A DNA stretch of 64,000 bases from GCA-003244245 sp050699515 (GCA_050699515.1 JBOHFF010000152.1:1-64000), one strand, 5' to 3'; numbered from the stretch's first letter, positions 43,983 through 53,529 are shown. A program made the numbers and translations. Notes: a model not told the origin generated them from the letters alone.

Positions 43983-44372
43983 ATGAGTATCACGCTCAAC
44001 CACACCATCGTCCACGTCCACGACAAGGCGGCCGCCGCACGCTTCTACGCCGAGATCCTCGGGCTCCCCGAAGCCGAGCCGTTCAGGCACTTCATGGTTC
44101 TGTCACTAAACAACGACGTCTCACTCGACTTCCTCGATCTGCGCGCGGACATCTCATCCCAGCACTACGCGTTCCTCGTTTCCGAGGAGGAGTTCGACGA
44201 GATCCTCGGACGGATCAAAAAGCGCGGCCTCGACTACTGGGCGGACCCCGGGCACCGGGAACCGGCATCGATCAACCACAGTGACGGTGGCCGAAGCGTC
44301 TACTGGTCCGATCCGGACGGACACAACCTCGAGGTCATCACCCGTCCCTACGGCGACACCCGAGCCAGCTGA
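43983..44372 (+). CDS. VOC/glyoxalase-fold protein
   Basis: A 129-residue vicinal-oxygen-chelate protein. LNHTIVHVHDKAAAARFYAE carries the first metal histidine, SSQHYAFLVSEEEFDEIL a second, and GGRSVYWSDPDGHNLEVIT the terminal glutamate. This is a single glyoxalase-like module; the substrate is unknown, with ring dioxygenases, glutathione transferases and glyoxalases all possible. ATG 43983 has CAGGAG upstream. It is in line with the exporter operon, perhaps as its last member. Confidence 0.9.
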   Translation: MSITLNHTIVHVHDKAAAARFYAEILGLPEAEPFRHFMVLSLNNDVSLDFLDLRADISSQHYAFLVSEEEFDEILGRIKKRGLDYWADPGHREPASINHSDGGRSVYWSDPDGHNLEVITRPYGDTRAS

Positions 44373-44380
44373 CACAAGAA

Positions 44381-45259
44381 ATGACCATGGACGCCGACGA
44401 GATCGAGCAGGCCGTTGAGCAGCGCCGGGTGTGGTTGCAAGGTCAGCTCGACGCGGCGGCCGCCCGGTTCGGTGTCGAGTTGGTCGGTGAGGTGGTGAAC
44501 ACCTTTGACATGCGCTCGGCCGGGGCGCCGGCCCGCGAGGGTGAGCGGGTGGTGTGGCTGCGCGTGGTGGTGGAGGACCCGGACTATCAGCCGGCCTGCC
44601 GCTGGGACGGCAACGTCGACGCCAACTCGATTCGCGGTGTTCCCAAACCCGAAGTGCTGCGCTGGGCCGACTGGCACCACTGCGGCAGCTATCTCGCGGG
44701 TCGTCGGCTCCGTGGCGAGGTGATGACCCTGGCCCCGGGGTCCACGATCGCCCCGGGTGGCGTGCTCTTCGATGACCCGCACCTACCGCAATCCTGGTGG
44801 GCCGATCTCGGTGTCGCGCTGGTCGCGCTGGCCGCGTATCCGGTCGCCATGGATCATGAGCTGGGTGCGGTGCGCTACACCATCAACGGCGTTCGCCAGC
44901 ACTTCGGAATCACCCTGACCCAAGACACCTTCGCCAATCTGGCCTGGGCGATGGCGCATGCGGATCTGCACTGGGGGAATCTGCGCGGGCCCACGCTGTG
45001 CATTCTGGACTGGGAGAGTTGGCGAGCTGCACCTGCGGGATACGACGCGGCAACCCTGTACTGCCACAGCCTGCTCCACCCACCCACGGCCCAGCGGGTC
45101 CGCGCCCTGCCGGTCCTGGGAACGCGCAGTGGCCAGATCGCGCTCCTGTCCGCGATCTGCCGCTACCTCTGGGTCATCGGCGAAGGCAGCGACCTGGACC
45201 AGACCGAGGAACACCTCCGTTCCGAAGGCTCCGACATCGCGATCCACCTGGCCCGTTAA
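44381..45259 (+). CDS. Aminoglycoside-phosphotransferase-like kinase-fold protein
   Basis: A 292-residue protein whose C-terminal half has the APH motifs: MAHADLHWGNLRGP, the catalytic HxDxxxxN, and LCILDWESWRAAPAGYDAAT, the metal-binding D-W-E. The N-terminal lobe is short and lacks a clear phosphate loop. Related actinobacterial genes are annotated as phosphotransferases of unknown target; resistance function is not implied. ATG 44381 begins 9 bases after the VOC stop, with no strong ribosome site; ATG 44387 is an alternative. Confidence 0.75.
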   Translation: MTMDADEIEQAVEQRRVWLQGQLDAAAARFGVELVGEVVNTFDMRSAGAPAREGERVVWLRVVVEDPDYQPACRWDGNVDANSIRGVPKPEVLRWADWHHCGSYLAGRRLRGEVMTLAPGSTIAPGGVLFDDPHLPQSWWADLGVALVALAAYPVAMDHELGAVRYTINGVRQHFGITLTQDTFANLAWAMAHADLHWGNLRGPTLCILDWESWRAAPAGYDAATLYCHSLLHPPTAQRVRALPVLGTRSGQIALLSAICRYLWVIGEGSDLDQTEEHLRSEGSDIAIHLAR

Positions 45260-45313
45260 TCATCTTCCGCGCGCCTATTTAGAGCCTGACCGCCTCGCCC
45301 GTAGGGGTCCTTA

Positions 45314-45814
45314 TCACAACAGGTCGGTGAACGTGGGGTGATCGAGCCAAGCGAACGCGCCATCGAGTCCAGTGGCCAGCAGGCGGTTGACATTCAGGGT
45401 GCCTACCGAGCAGGCCCGGTTGGTGACGCGCAGGGCAACGAGGGCGGTGGACAGGCTATGGCGCAGGTTGAGGACGCTCACGCGGTCGCGAGCCTCGGGG
45501 GTGCGCTCGGTGAGCCAGGCGCGGTGCAGGGCGGTCATCGAGGTACCGCGTAGCTCGGGCTGGGTGACATCGAGTCGGAGGTCGGTGCACACGTCGACCA
45601 GGCGGCGCGAACGGCAGTTCAGGATGTGGTCGGTGTCGTATCGCGTGTCGATGACGCGGCGATCGGCAAGGTGGTGGTTGCGGCGGTCCAGCCAGGTTTC
45701 CCGCGCGGTGGTCACGGCGGGCAGTGGATCGGGGCTGGCGTTGGCCAGGACACCGAGGTCACTGGTGAACTGATGGCCGGTGATCCGGTCAGCGGTGCGG
45801 AATGCGATGTGCAC
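45314..45814 (-). CDS. Hypothetical protein, possibly a fragment
   Basis: A 166-residue frame with normal-looking composition (RRLVDVCTDLRLDVTQPELR, ALHRAWLTERTPEARDRVSV, LLATGLDGAFAWLDHPTFTD) but no family recognised. The first residues HIAFRTADRITGHQF do not look like a natural N-terminus and the GTG start has no clear ribosome site, so it may be the 3' part of a larger gene lost upstream. The neighbouring 390 bases are non-coding. Confidence 0.4.
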   Translation of the reverse strand: MHIAFRTADRITGHQFTSDLGVLANASPDPLPAVTTARETWLDRRNHHLADRRVIDTRYDTDHILNCRSRRLVDVCTDLRLDVTQPELRGTSMTALHRAWLTERTPEARDRVSVLNLRHSLSTALVALRVTNRACSVGTLNVNRLLATGLDGAFAWLDHPTFTDLL

Positions 45815-46204
45815 TGCGTTGTTGGGGCCAGCACACTCCTAGAGCGTTTTTCAGAAGTGGTTTTGATACGCCAAGCTGTGCATCTGATCGTTGCCGGGCG
45901 GGCCGACACCCTCTGCTCCGCCTACGGTCAACGGTCACTGGACCCAGCAGGTGCGCGGGTCTCGCTCGGGTGTGCTGCTGCGGTCCGACGTCGATATGGA
46001 CGGCGATCTGCTTGGCGTGCGGCTGCCCCGGCGAACGACCGTGCCGGTGACCATCGCGCGCGGCTGCGCTGGTCAACGATGGGGGGCGGAGTTGCTCCAG
46101 GCATCATCCACGATGGGGTGAGCTCGGAAAGGCTTTGCCCTTCTCGGCGACCAGTGCGTACGTTACTCTACGGGACCCCTACTTCACCGTGAAGGATCGG
46201 AACA
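45815..46204. other. Non-coding junction before the toxin-like gene
   Basis: About 390 bases with no supported gene. It contains TTTTTCAGAAGTGGTTTTG near 45848, AT-rich against the background, which might mark an old insertion junction. The last 60 bases must hold the promoter of the toxin-like gene. Confidence 0.4.
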
Positions 46205-47029
46205 ATGTCTGCTGGACGGGTACTGGCCACCCAACAGGCAAAAGACGCCGCGAAAAAGTTGCTTGCCCTTACGGGACCGATAAAGGACCAGATCGGGAGG
46301 GTTCTGCAACACGGAGGAGTCCTCGCGGATCCCAATCAATGGAATGGCAGCCTCGCTGGAAGGTGGCGCAGCGACTGGGGCTCGGATGCGCATCATCTCC
46401 GTCGGACCGCGGTCAAATTCGATCAACTCGGGCACGCAGCACAACAAGTCGTCGAGGACATCTTCAAAGCCGATGCTGCTCCATCTGGCGCTGCTGCCGG
46501 AGGGGGTCCGCCTCCCGGCCGTGAGTCCCTCACGTCGCCAGGCTCCGGCGCTAATTCCGACGACGGATTTACCGGGGGATCGCTTGGGGTGCACCAGGCG
46601 GCGTGGTGCGCGGTGGTGGGTCCGGTAGAATGCGGGAGGGCGATTCTGCTTCAGCGGAAAGCTATCGAGAGGACAAATAAGCTAGCAGACGAGCTCAACT
46701 GGTCGACGGGCCAGAGGAATGCTTTCCGCCACTCATACTGGATGGGCCTCATGACGGTTCACGGCTTTACCTACGACCTGACGACCGCGCTGGGCAAGGC
46801 GCACGAGAATGATACTGATACACCGGGAGAACTACCCGGGTCGAAGGACTCAAATGCCGATCTCCACAACAACGCAACTGGCGCTCGCATTGGTGTTGAT
46901 ATCCGGCCGTGGTACGTCGTTCTTACCGGGATAGGCCGCACAGGGGACGAAGAGGAACTCGAGAAACGTTTGATCTCTATGCTGCCACGCTGCACAGAAG
47001 ACGGTTCTCTTGTGATAGTAGAGAAGTGA
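46205..47029 (+). CDS. Secreted polymorphic-toxin-like protein with DUF6973-type C-terminus
   Basis: A 274-residue protein in two halves. The N-terminus (1-90) is helical with WNGSLAGRWRSDWGSDAHHL and FDQLGHAAQQVVEDIF, like the helical carrier regions of actinobacterial toxins exported by type VII or related systems. A Gly/Pro-rich linker follows. The C-terminus holds GQRNAFRHSYWMGLMTV, GKAHENDTDTP and NADLHNNATGARIG, a histidine/asparagine-rich core seen in DUF6973 proteins, proposed toxin domains of unknown activity. A 27-bp piece of the linker is repeated after the next gene. The lipoprotein immediately downstream could be its immunity or partner protein. Confidence 0.7.
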   Translation: MSAGRVLATQQAKDAAKKLLALTGPIKDQIGRVLQHGGVLADPNQWNGSLAGRWRSDWGSDAHHLRRTAVKFDQLGHAAQQVVEDIFKADAAPSGAAAGGGPPPGRESLTSPGSGANSDDGFTGGSLGVHQAAWCAVVGPVECGRAILLQRKAIERTNKLADELNWSTGQRNAFRHSYWMGLMTVHGFTYDLTTALGKAHENDTDTPGELPGSKDSNADLHNNATGARIGVDIRPWYVVLTGIGRTGDEEELEKRLISMLPRCTEDGSLVIVEK

Positions 47030-47050
47030 CCTGCACGAGGGAGGAGTCTG

Positions 47051-48052
47051 GTGCTCGATCGTGTCGCGATGCCAATTTTTCGGAAGGTCGCTTTGCTGAT
47101 GACGCTCCCGGTCATTTTCGTGCTCTTGGCCGCCGCGGGATGTGGAGCCGCAGGAAGTGTCGTTTTTCCGGTGACTGTCTCGCATCCGGTGTGGATGTCT
47201 GACGGATGGGTGTACTACCTGCGGGAGGTGTCCTCGGAGGGTGCCGAGGTATGGAGGCAGCGCGAGGGCCAGGAGGCGGGCAACCGCGTCCTCGGCGCCG
47301 AGGACATCGCCGGTGTCTGCGATGGCGCGACGTTCAGCTTCCTCTTCCGGGCGACGGACGACGACTTGGGCGTCGCCATCGAGTGCGCGAAGGGCGCTAC
47401 TCGAATGGAGCTGACGATGTATACCCCGGAGCGGGCGGGCTTCAGCCGCATTGCGTCGACGCCTTTCCTTGGCGGAGTGGCTTTTGACGCGGGTCGAGCC
47501 ACAGGATACGTAGAGCAGCCCACCGGGTGCGGGACCGCTATTATGCCCATCCGGGACGGGGTAGTTGGGGAATTCACGAGACCGATCACTGTTGCCGGGA
47601 AGTCCTGGATGCTGAGTGGAGCAGAGCCACCGGCCTGCGGGTCCGTCGCATGGTCACGTTCGCCGGCGCTGGCGCCGGACGGCAGCGTGTTCTTTCTGAC
47701 CGCGCCCCACTCGATCGGAAAATTGCCCCTCGCCGATCCCGACGCGCTTGATGAGTTTGAGTGGTATTTGTGCTCATGGGACGGCGAGAGCACCGCTCCA
47801 AGGGTGGTAACGACGTTTCGCGGTGTCGCCGACTTGGCGGTGTCACCGGATGGCCGATTCGTCATTGCGGCCGTTAGCACGGCTGGCGTCGGTGGTGTCT
47901 CGAGGGTAGACACGACCACCGGAAAAGTAGAGCAAATCGTAAAAGGACAACAAGCATATCACTCCAGCCTCTCCCCTGACGGAAGCCGCTTTGTGTACGT
48001 TGAGGATCTGCGTCAATTGCGTTTCGGCTCATTGCCAGGCATGTCCTCATAA
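47051..48052 (+). CDS. Beta-propeller-like lipoprotein
   Basis: A 333-residue exported protein. GTG start with GGAG five bases upstream; signal FVLLAAAGCGAAG with a lipobox. The body has repeated patterns of TolB/WD40-like blades: VWMSDGWVYYLREV, SRSPALAPDGSVFFLT, ADLAVSPDGRFVIAAVS and SSLSPDGSRFVYVEDL. It begins 21 bases after the toxin-like gene in the same direction, so co-expression is likely. An immunity or accessory role for the toxin is inference only; a stand-alone surface lipoprotein is equally possible. Confidence 0.75.
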   Translation: MLDRVAMPIFRKVALLMTLPVIFVLLAAAGCGAAGSVVFPVTVSHPVWMSDGWVYYLREVSSEGAEVWRQREGQEAGNRVLGAEDIAGVCDGATFSFLFRATDDDLGVAIECAKGATRMELTMYTPERAGFSRIASTPFLGGVAFDAGRATGYVEQPTGCGTAIMPIRDGVVGEFTRPITVAGKSWMLSGAEPPACGSVAWSRSPALAPDGSVFFLTAPHSIGKLPLADPDALDEFEWYLCSWDGESTAPRVVTTFRGVADLAVSPDGRFVIAAVSTAGVGGVSRVDTTTGKVEQIVKGQQAYHSSLSPDGSRFVYVEDLRQLRFGSLPGMSS

Positions 48053-48083
48053 CCGGGAATGCTTGACATGCCGCGGAGGGCCC

Positions 48084-48120
48084 CAACAAGTCGTCGAGGA
48101 CATCTTCAAACCGATGCCGC
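48084..48120. repeat. Displaced copy of the toxin linker
   Basis: CAACAAGTCGTCGAGGACAT plus seven further bases at 48084-48110 are identical to 46442-46468 inside the toxin-like gene, and similarity continues with a one-base deletion. It stands right after the lipoprotein gene. In polymorphic toxin loci such displaced junction copies mark where alternative toxin tips were exchanged. Confidence 0.75.
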
Positions 48121-48189
48121 CCACCCGACGCGGTAGTGCCCGCAAATAAGTCGGTGGTGGTACTCGTTGGTGAGTCCGTTGGAGGATCG

Positions 48190-49390
48190 TGCTCATCAGG
48201 CTACCCCTGCCTGGTCGGTGCTCGGCCCGAGCGTGGTGTCGTAGTCATCCAGGCAGTGGATCTGGACCTTCGGTTCGGGTGCTGGCCGGAGCAGACCGGT
48301 CCTGGTGCGCCGCTGCGCTGTCGCGGCCTCGATGTGGGCAGGGTCGGAGATCGTCTGATGGGTCGCCCAGATCCGTTCGTGGTCGGCCACGGTCTTGCCC
48401 TCGCCCAGGGCTCGCACCCGGTCCAGATCGGCGGTGATCCGATCACCCCGGGGCGCAGCCCAACACTCGCCGGGGCCGGGTGTTTACCACCTCGAGCCAG
48501 TCGCTGAGCTGGGTGTTGAACTCCATCGGGGAGGCGAAGGTGCGGCCGGGCAAAAACGAGCGTTCCCGGTAGTCGTGCGCCCGCTCGATGATCCCCCTTG
48601 GCCTCCGGATCCGCCGGTCGGCAGACCAGGACCTTGGCGCCCAGGGTGCCGCGAAACGCCTGACACTGTCGGTCAGCTCGACCCGCCCGCCGCGCCGGCG
48701 CCCGATCGCACCCTCACCATCCCACACCCCCACCCGCGGCACCGCGCCCAAGTGCTCGATCATCCCACCACCAGCCGGCGAACAGATCCTCCGCGCGCCG
48801 GGAGGGCAGCAGCATCGCCCCCGCCACCGCGAATACCCCAACACCATGGTCAGCACCGGCAGCTGCGTGGGCTTGCGGAGCTGCCCGAACCCCACCGCCA
48901 GCTCGATCGGCGCCAACCACAGATCGCACTGCGCGATCTTCCCGGCCACAGACACCGTGCGGGAGGCCGGGTCCGGCGGCAGATACACCACCCCGCAACT
49001 CCGCCACTCGCGAGGAGAGCACCCGGATCGACCGACTCCAGCCGATCCGCTCCGCGATCACCGTCGCCGCCATCGTGGGATACACCGCCCGCAACTCACG
49101 GATCCGCGGCTCCGTCTCATCCACGGTCGAGCCCTTCGGCGCCCGCTCGTAGCGCAGCGGCGCATCCGAGGCCAGCGCCGCCCGAACGGTGTTCCGAGAC
49201 ACCCCTAACAATCGGACGATCGCCTTAATCGGCAAACCCTCCGACCTGCGCAAACGACGAATCTCAGCCCAATCCTCCACAGACAACACCCCTTCATCCC
49301 TCCCCAGCTCGACAATGCGAGCCAGGCTCACCGGAAAGGGGGTCAAAATTCGGATGCCACGCCGGGGTCAGTTTTCACGTGCCGTCGACA
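48190..49390 (-). mobile_element. IS21-family element, decayed, without istB
   Basis: Transposase remnants fill 48196-49346. The outer end is recognisable: reading inward on the minus strand from 49390, TGTCGACGGCACGTGAAAAC and then TGACCCC, a typical IS21 terminus. The opposite end was not located with confidence; the istB helper gene is missing, so the element is truncated on that side near 48190. Confidence 0.75.
48196..49346 (-). pseudogene. IstA-like IS21 transposase, multiply frameshifted
   Basis: The parts of an IS21 IstA appear in order across frames: HTH (WAEIRRLRRSEGLPIKAIVR, LLGVSRNTVRAALA) from 49346; QCDLWLAPIELAVGFGQLRK near 48920; WDGEGAIGRRRGG near 48700; GIIERAHDYRERSFLPGR near 48590; and the C-terminal helical part down to 48196. 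At least three frame changes occur. The downstream helper ATPase gene istB is absent, so it cannot transpose by itself. Confidence 0.85.
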
Positions 49391-49573
49391 TCCCTCCCCG
49401 ACCAGGCGGTCGAGCTGGTTCAACGCCCTGGGTTGGGTCAGACCTGTGAACAGCGCCGACGAACTGCTCATATCCGGTATGGCCGGTGATCGGGAGTCGG
49501 TGCAGGCCTCCTGCGAACTCGAACCCGCACCGAAGCACAGCGCAGCAAATGATCTTGGCGGGGATGCGCGTGA

Positions 49574-52063
49574 TCAGTTGTGGGAGCGGACCCACTTCTC
49601 CAGCTGGTTCGCCTCGTCGTCACGACCTAGGGCGTGGAGGTCGGCGGCGAGGTGGCTGGCCGAGTTCAGGGTGCGGGGGTGATCGTCGCCGAGCACCCGG
49701 CGGCGACGGGTGAGGGCATCTTGCTGGAGCTGGCGGGCCTGCTCGTACTGACCCAGCGCGTGCAGGTCGAGGGCGAGGTGGCTGGCCGAAGTCAGGGTGT
49801 AGGGGTGGTCGTCGCCGAGCACCCGGCGGCGACGGGTGAAGGTGTCTTGCTGGAGCTGGCGAGCCTGCTCGTATTCGCCCAGCGCATGCAGATCGAGAGC
49901 GAGGTTGCCGGCCGAGGCCAGGGTGCCGAGGTGATCCTCGCCCAGCACCCGACGGTGGCGGGTAAGGGTGTCTTGCTGGAGCTGGCGAGCATGTTCATAC
50001 TGGCCCAATTTGCGCAGGACGACGGCTAGGTTGTTGGCAGAGTTCAGGGTGTGGGGGTGGTCCTCGCCCAGCACCCGGCGGTAGCGAGTGAGGGTGTCGG
50101 CATTGAGCAGGCGAGCCTGCTCGTACTGGCCCAGCGCGTACAGGTTTGCGTCGAGATTGTTTGCCGAGGTCAGGGTGTCGGGGTGATCTTCGCCCAGTAC
50201 CCGGCGGCGGCGGATGAGAGTGTCCTCGTCGAGTTGGCGGGCCTGCTCGTACTGGCCCAGTGCGCCCAGGTTTACGGCGAGATTGTTGGCCGATTCCAGG
50301 GTGTCGGGGTGGTCTTCACCCAGCACCGAGCGACGCAGGCGCAGCGCCCGTTCGAGCAGCGGCTGTGCGGCGGCAGGTTCGCCTCGGGTCAGTAGATACG
50401 ACCCGGCGTGGTGGAGTAGCCAGGCGATGTCGTCCCTGGTGGGATCGGGGGTGTGGTGGGCATCGGTGGCGGCCAGGACGTGCGGGAGCAGTTCTCGCCA
50501 CAGGGGCCAGGTCGGCGGGTTGTCGTAGGGGTCGTCGGCTGGGACTGTGGCACGGAGTAGCCGGATAGCGACGGTGGGCATGTCGTGCTGGTTGGGGTGG
50601 GAGCGCAGGATGGCTTGCAGCAATCGGTGTAGCTCTAGACTGCCCGGTTCGACGCGGGCCAGCCCTGCTCGGCGTAGGAGCCGGGTTAGCTCGGTGAAGG
50701 CCAGCGGGTCGCGGACCAGCGTGGCGAGTGGGTCGGGTAGCTGGTCGGGGTGGGTGGTGAACAGGGTGAGGGGGATCGGGTCGGGGGCGAGGTGGGCGGC
50801 CAGGGTGAGCAGGTCCAGCGCGGCCGGTGCCCGCTTGGCGAGCTGGTCGAAGGCAATTTTGTAGCTGGCGGCCAGTGACACCGGGTAGGTGGCGGGCGCG
50901 CCGTGGGTCAGCAGTTCCGTGGTGCGCTTGTCGAGTAAGGACAGGTAGTCGTCGGTGGGGATGCCGGTCTCGGTCAGGTAGGCGGCGGCCTGGCTAAGCG
51001 CCAGCGGCAGGTCGCCCAGCGCATCGGCGATCCGGACGGCGTCGTCGGCGGTGAGTCGCGGGACGCGGCGCAGCAGAGTGAGTGACTCACTGCGGTCGAA
51101 GACGTCTACCCCGAGCGGGGTGGCGAGGTCGTGCCAGGTGGGGTTGCGGGAGGTGATCAGTACCTGCCCGCCATCACCGGTGGCCAGGTGGGGGGCCAGC
51201 GCGGCGGGGTCCTCGGCGTTGTCGTAGATCAGCAGCCAGCGGTCCCGGTCCCGCAGCGCCCCCAGCAGCCGGGCCACCGCCGACGCAACAGGATCGGTGG
51301 CCTCAGCCAAACCGAGCGCGTGGGCCAGCTGAGCTAGCCGCTCGGGGATCAGCGTGGGTAGTTCGGAGGGGATCCACCAAACTACGTCGTAGTCGGTGTC
51401 GTGGCGGTGGGCGTACTCGATGGCCAGCGCGGTCTTGCCGATCCCGCCCATGCCGTGCAGGGCCTGCACCACCGTCGCCCGGCCGGTTCGCAACGACGTG
51501 CGCAACCCGGTGAGCAGGCCTTCACGCCCGGTGAAGGTGACATTGCGCGCGGGCACGTTCCACACCCGCCCACCCCGGGGCAGCTGCGCCAGTGCCTGAA
51601 ACAGCGCCTCGCTCAACCCCTCCGGGGTGGTCACCGTGGCAGTGGTCAGGCCGCTGTCCGCGAGCCGGTCCCGGAACGCCTCCTGGCGGGCGCCGTGCTC
51701 GGGGTCGCGAAACAGATCTGCGGGGCCTTGCGCCTCGGTGCCCAGCAGGAACACCAGTCGGGGCAGGCCACGCTCACCCGCGACCTCGAACTCCAGCTCT
51801 GTGTAGGACAGCTCCAGCCGGTCGGGTACCGGGGATCCGTACCGGAACCCGATGATGGCCACGTAGATGTCGGCGGCCAGTACAGCCTCCCGGCACACCT
51901 GCTCCGGGCACTGGTCCCGGGCGGTGAAATACGCCATGTCCGCGATGGCGTCCTCGGCCCGGGTGATCGCCTGCTCCGCCGCATCCACGAACGACCGGCG
52001 AGCCGGAAACCGCCGCAGCTCCGAGGTATGACTCAAGAACACCCGCCGTGGCCGTGACGACAC
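49574..52063 (-). CDS. NLR-like protein: DUF4062, NB-ARC ATPase and TPR repeats
   Basis: An 829-residue STAND protein. Residues 8-105 match DUF4062 (RRVFLSHTSELRRFPARRSF, AADIYVAIIGFRYGS), a possible effector. Residues 175-420 form an NB-ARC ATPase: Walker A LHGMGGIGKTALAIEYAHRH, LLIYDNAEDPAAL and LITSRNP, with GDLPLALSQAAAYL as the GxP region. A helical arm follows. The end has six kinesin-light-chain-type TPR repeats of 42 residues (VLGEDHPDTL, ALGQYEQARQL). This is the tripartite layout of innate-immunity-like ATPases, some of which act against phages. GTG 52063; no neighbour on the same transcript is evident upstream, and IS21 debris lies downstream. Confidence 0.9.
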   Translation of the reverse strand: MSSRPRRVFLSHTSELRRFPARRSFVDAAEQAITRAEDAIADMAYFTARDQCPEQVCREAVLAADIYVAIIGFRYGSPVPDRLELSYTELEFEVAGERGLPRLVFLLGTEAQGPADLFRDPEHGARQEAFRDRLADSGLTTATVTTPEGLSEALFQALAQLPRGGRVWNVPARNVTFTGREGLLTGLRTSLRTGRATVVQALHGMGGIGKTALAIEYAHRHDTDYDVVWWIPSELPTLIPERLAQLAHALGLAEATDPVASAVARLLGALRDRDRWLLIYDNAEDPAALAPHLATGDGGQVLITSRNPTWHDLATPLGVDVFDRSESLTLLRRVPRLTADDAVRIADALGDLPLALSQAAAYLTETGIPTDDYLSLLDKRTTELLTHGAPATYPVSLAASYKIAFDQLAKRAPAALDLLTLAAHLAPDPIPLTLFTTHPDQLPDPLATLVRDPLAFTELTRLLRRAGLARVEPGSLELHRLLQAILRSHPNQHDMPTVAIRLLRATVPADDPYDNPPTWPLWRELLPHVLAATDAHHTPDPTRDDIAWLLHHAGSYLLTRGEPAAAQPLLERALRLRRSVLGEDHPDTLESANNLAVNLGALGQYEQARQLDEDTLIRRRRVLGEDHPDTLTSANNLDANLYALGQYEQARLLNADTLTRYRRVLGEDHPHTLNSANNLAVVLRKLGQYEHARQLQQDTLTRHRRVLGEDHLGTLASAGNLALDLHALGEYEQARQLQQDTFTRRRRVLGDDHPYTLTSASHLALDLHALGQYEQARQLQQDALTRRRRVLGDDHPRTLNSASHLAADLHALGRDDEANQLEKWVRSHN
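49592..50347 (-). repeat. Six tandem 126-bp repeats encoding TPRs
   Basis: Six copies of 42 codons in the 3' part of the NLR-like gene. Copies 4-6 share the ends ARQLQQD and RRRRVLGDDHP more closely than the others, which suggests recent expansion by unequal recombination. Confidence 0.85.
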
Positions 52064-52221
52064 GCCTCACAGCATCTCACCGACCGCTTCCGATCGGTCG
52101 GTTGCGTGCGGCTTGTCGTCACCTCGCAGCCAGTGGGCAGACCGCTGTAGCCCGGTGTGCGGGCGTCGGGAATGGTCAAGAAGGAAGTAACGAGAGTCAG
52201 GAAGGAGGGCACTCAAACTGG

Positions 52222-53529
52222 TCATGCGACGAGTTTTAGCCTGTGGTCCAGTTCGGTGGAGAATTCGCGGACGTGGGTGTTGGCCTTGCGGGTGCGGAGC
52301 TCGCCCGCGAGACGGCGCAGGAGTGCTAGGCAGCGTGGTGAGTTGACCTGCGGGAGCCGCTCCAGAGCGGTTCGCCCCACCTCGCACGCCTGTTCCAGCT
52401 CTCCACGGCCGAGGTGGGCTGTCGCCAGTGATGTGACGCCCAGTAACGCGTCGCGCTGGTACAGCTGATCGGCTAAGGCGGTTGCGTTGGGGGTGAGCAG
52501 GGTGACCGCATTGCCAAAATGACGTCGGCTGTCGTGGGAGCAGCCCCTCGCCAAGCTGACCTGGTAGTGGCCGCTGGCGGCGTCAACGAGCTGTGGGCTG
52601 ACGAAGTAAGCCCAGCGTGGCCGGTGACCGGTCGAATGCTCACTCAGCTCACGGGCTCGGCCGTATGCGGTGTGGAAGCGGTCGGCATCCCCGACAAGCG
52701 CATAGCCATAGGCCAACCGACTGGTGACCAGAGCTTGAACAAGGACGGGACCGCGGTGAGCCATCTCCACCGCAGCGGTGCCCAGACTGATCGCGTCGGC
52801 CGCTTCCTCGCGGTCGGCGGCGTTGAAGGCCATCGCGCTCAGCACGTTGGCGCCAAGTGCCTTGTCGCCGGCGTTGTGGGCGGCTCGTAGTGCGGTTAGG
52901 TAGTAGCGTTGGGCTAGCCCGTGGCGTTCGGTGTCGGCGGCCATCCAGCCAGCCAGCTGGCCGAGCTCGGCTAAGGCGACCAGCAGCCGCCGGGTGACCT
53001 GTCCGCCGTGCTCGGCGGTGTGGAGCAGTTGGCCGACGGCCTGGAACTGGGCGTGCACATAGAACAGGCTCGCGCCACCGCCGCCCTGCTGATCATCGAG
53101 CTGGCGCAGCTGGGGGATGGTCTCTTCTACCTGCTTGATCAGGGTGGCGCCGACTTGCCCGCCGCCCAGGGCGGCGGCCAGTCGAGTGGGTTCGGTGTTG
53201 ACTGCGGTCCAGGCGAGGTGGGTCAGGGTTGAGCCGCCTACCGCCAGGAACACGCGACGATCCATCAATCCTCCGAGGAGCCAGTCGTGGATGATGGCCA
53301 GAGTGCCTGCCAGGGTCCACGGTACCGCCATCCCGTCGACCGCGGGAATCAGGCGTGGATCATGGGGAGTGCATCCGGGCCAGAGCTCGCTGACGGTGAT
53401 GAGCTGGCTGCTGGCGTGGGAGAGCACGAACGCGGTCGCCTGACGGACCTCGTCCCGGTGTCCCAATGATTGACGAGATCTCCTGCATGGAGCTGTCGTC
53501 TGTTTGGTATGCGCAAGCCATAGAGGCAA
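52222..53529 (-). CDS. TPR regulator lacking its N-terminal HTH
   Basis: A 435-residue frame. From EVRQATAFVLSHASSQLITV and SELWPG onward it is a normal actinobacterial XRE/TPR regulator: DRRVFLAVGGSTLTHLAW, ELGQLAGWMAADTERHGLAQ, RYYLTALRAAHNAGDKALGA and a leucine-rich end. About 60 residues of helix-turn-helix expected before that are absent; the first 30 residues of the frame are unlike the family and the start would be TTG without a good ribosome site. It is most likely a 5'-truncated gene. It stands tail to tail with nothing, 160 bases after the NLR-like gene start. Confidence 0.7.
   Translation of the reverse strand: MPLWLAHTKQTTAPCRRSRQSLGHRDEVRQATAFVLSHASSQLITVSELWPGCTPHDPRLIPAVDGMAVPWTLAGTLAIIHDWLLGGLMDRRVFLAVGGSTLTHLAWTAVNTEPTRLAAALGGGQVGATLIKQVEETIPQLRQLDDQQGGGGASLFYVHAQFQAVGQLLHTAEHGGQVTRRLLVALAELGQLAGWMAADTERHGLAQRYYLTALRAAHNAGDKALGANVLSAMAFNAADREEAADAISLGTAAVEMAHRGPVLVQALVTSRLAYGYALVGDADRFHTAYGRARELSEHSTGHRPRWAYFVSPQLVDAASGHYQVSLARGCSHDSRRHFGNAVTLLTPNATALADQLYQRDALLGVTSLATAHLGRGELEQACEVGRTALERLPQVNSPRCLALLRRLAGELRTRKANTHVREFSTELDHRLKLVA

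Noticed and set aside
49592..50347. CRISPR-like array because of regular repeats
   Set aside because: The 126-bp period is in frame and encodes TPR motifs; there are no unique spacers between short repeats.
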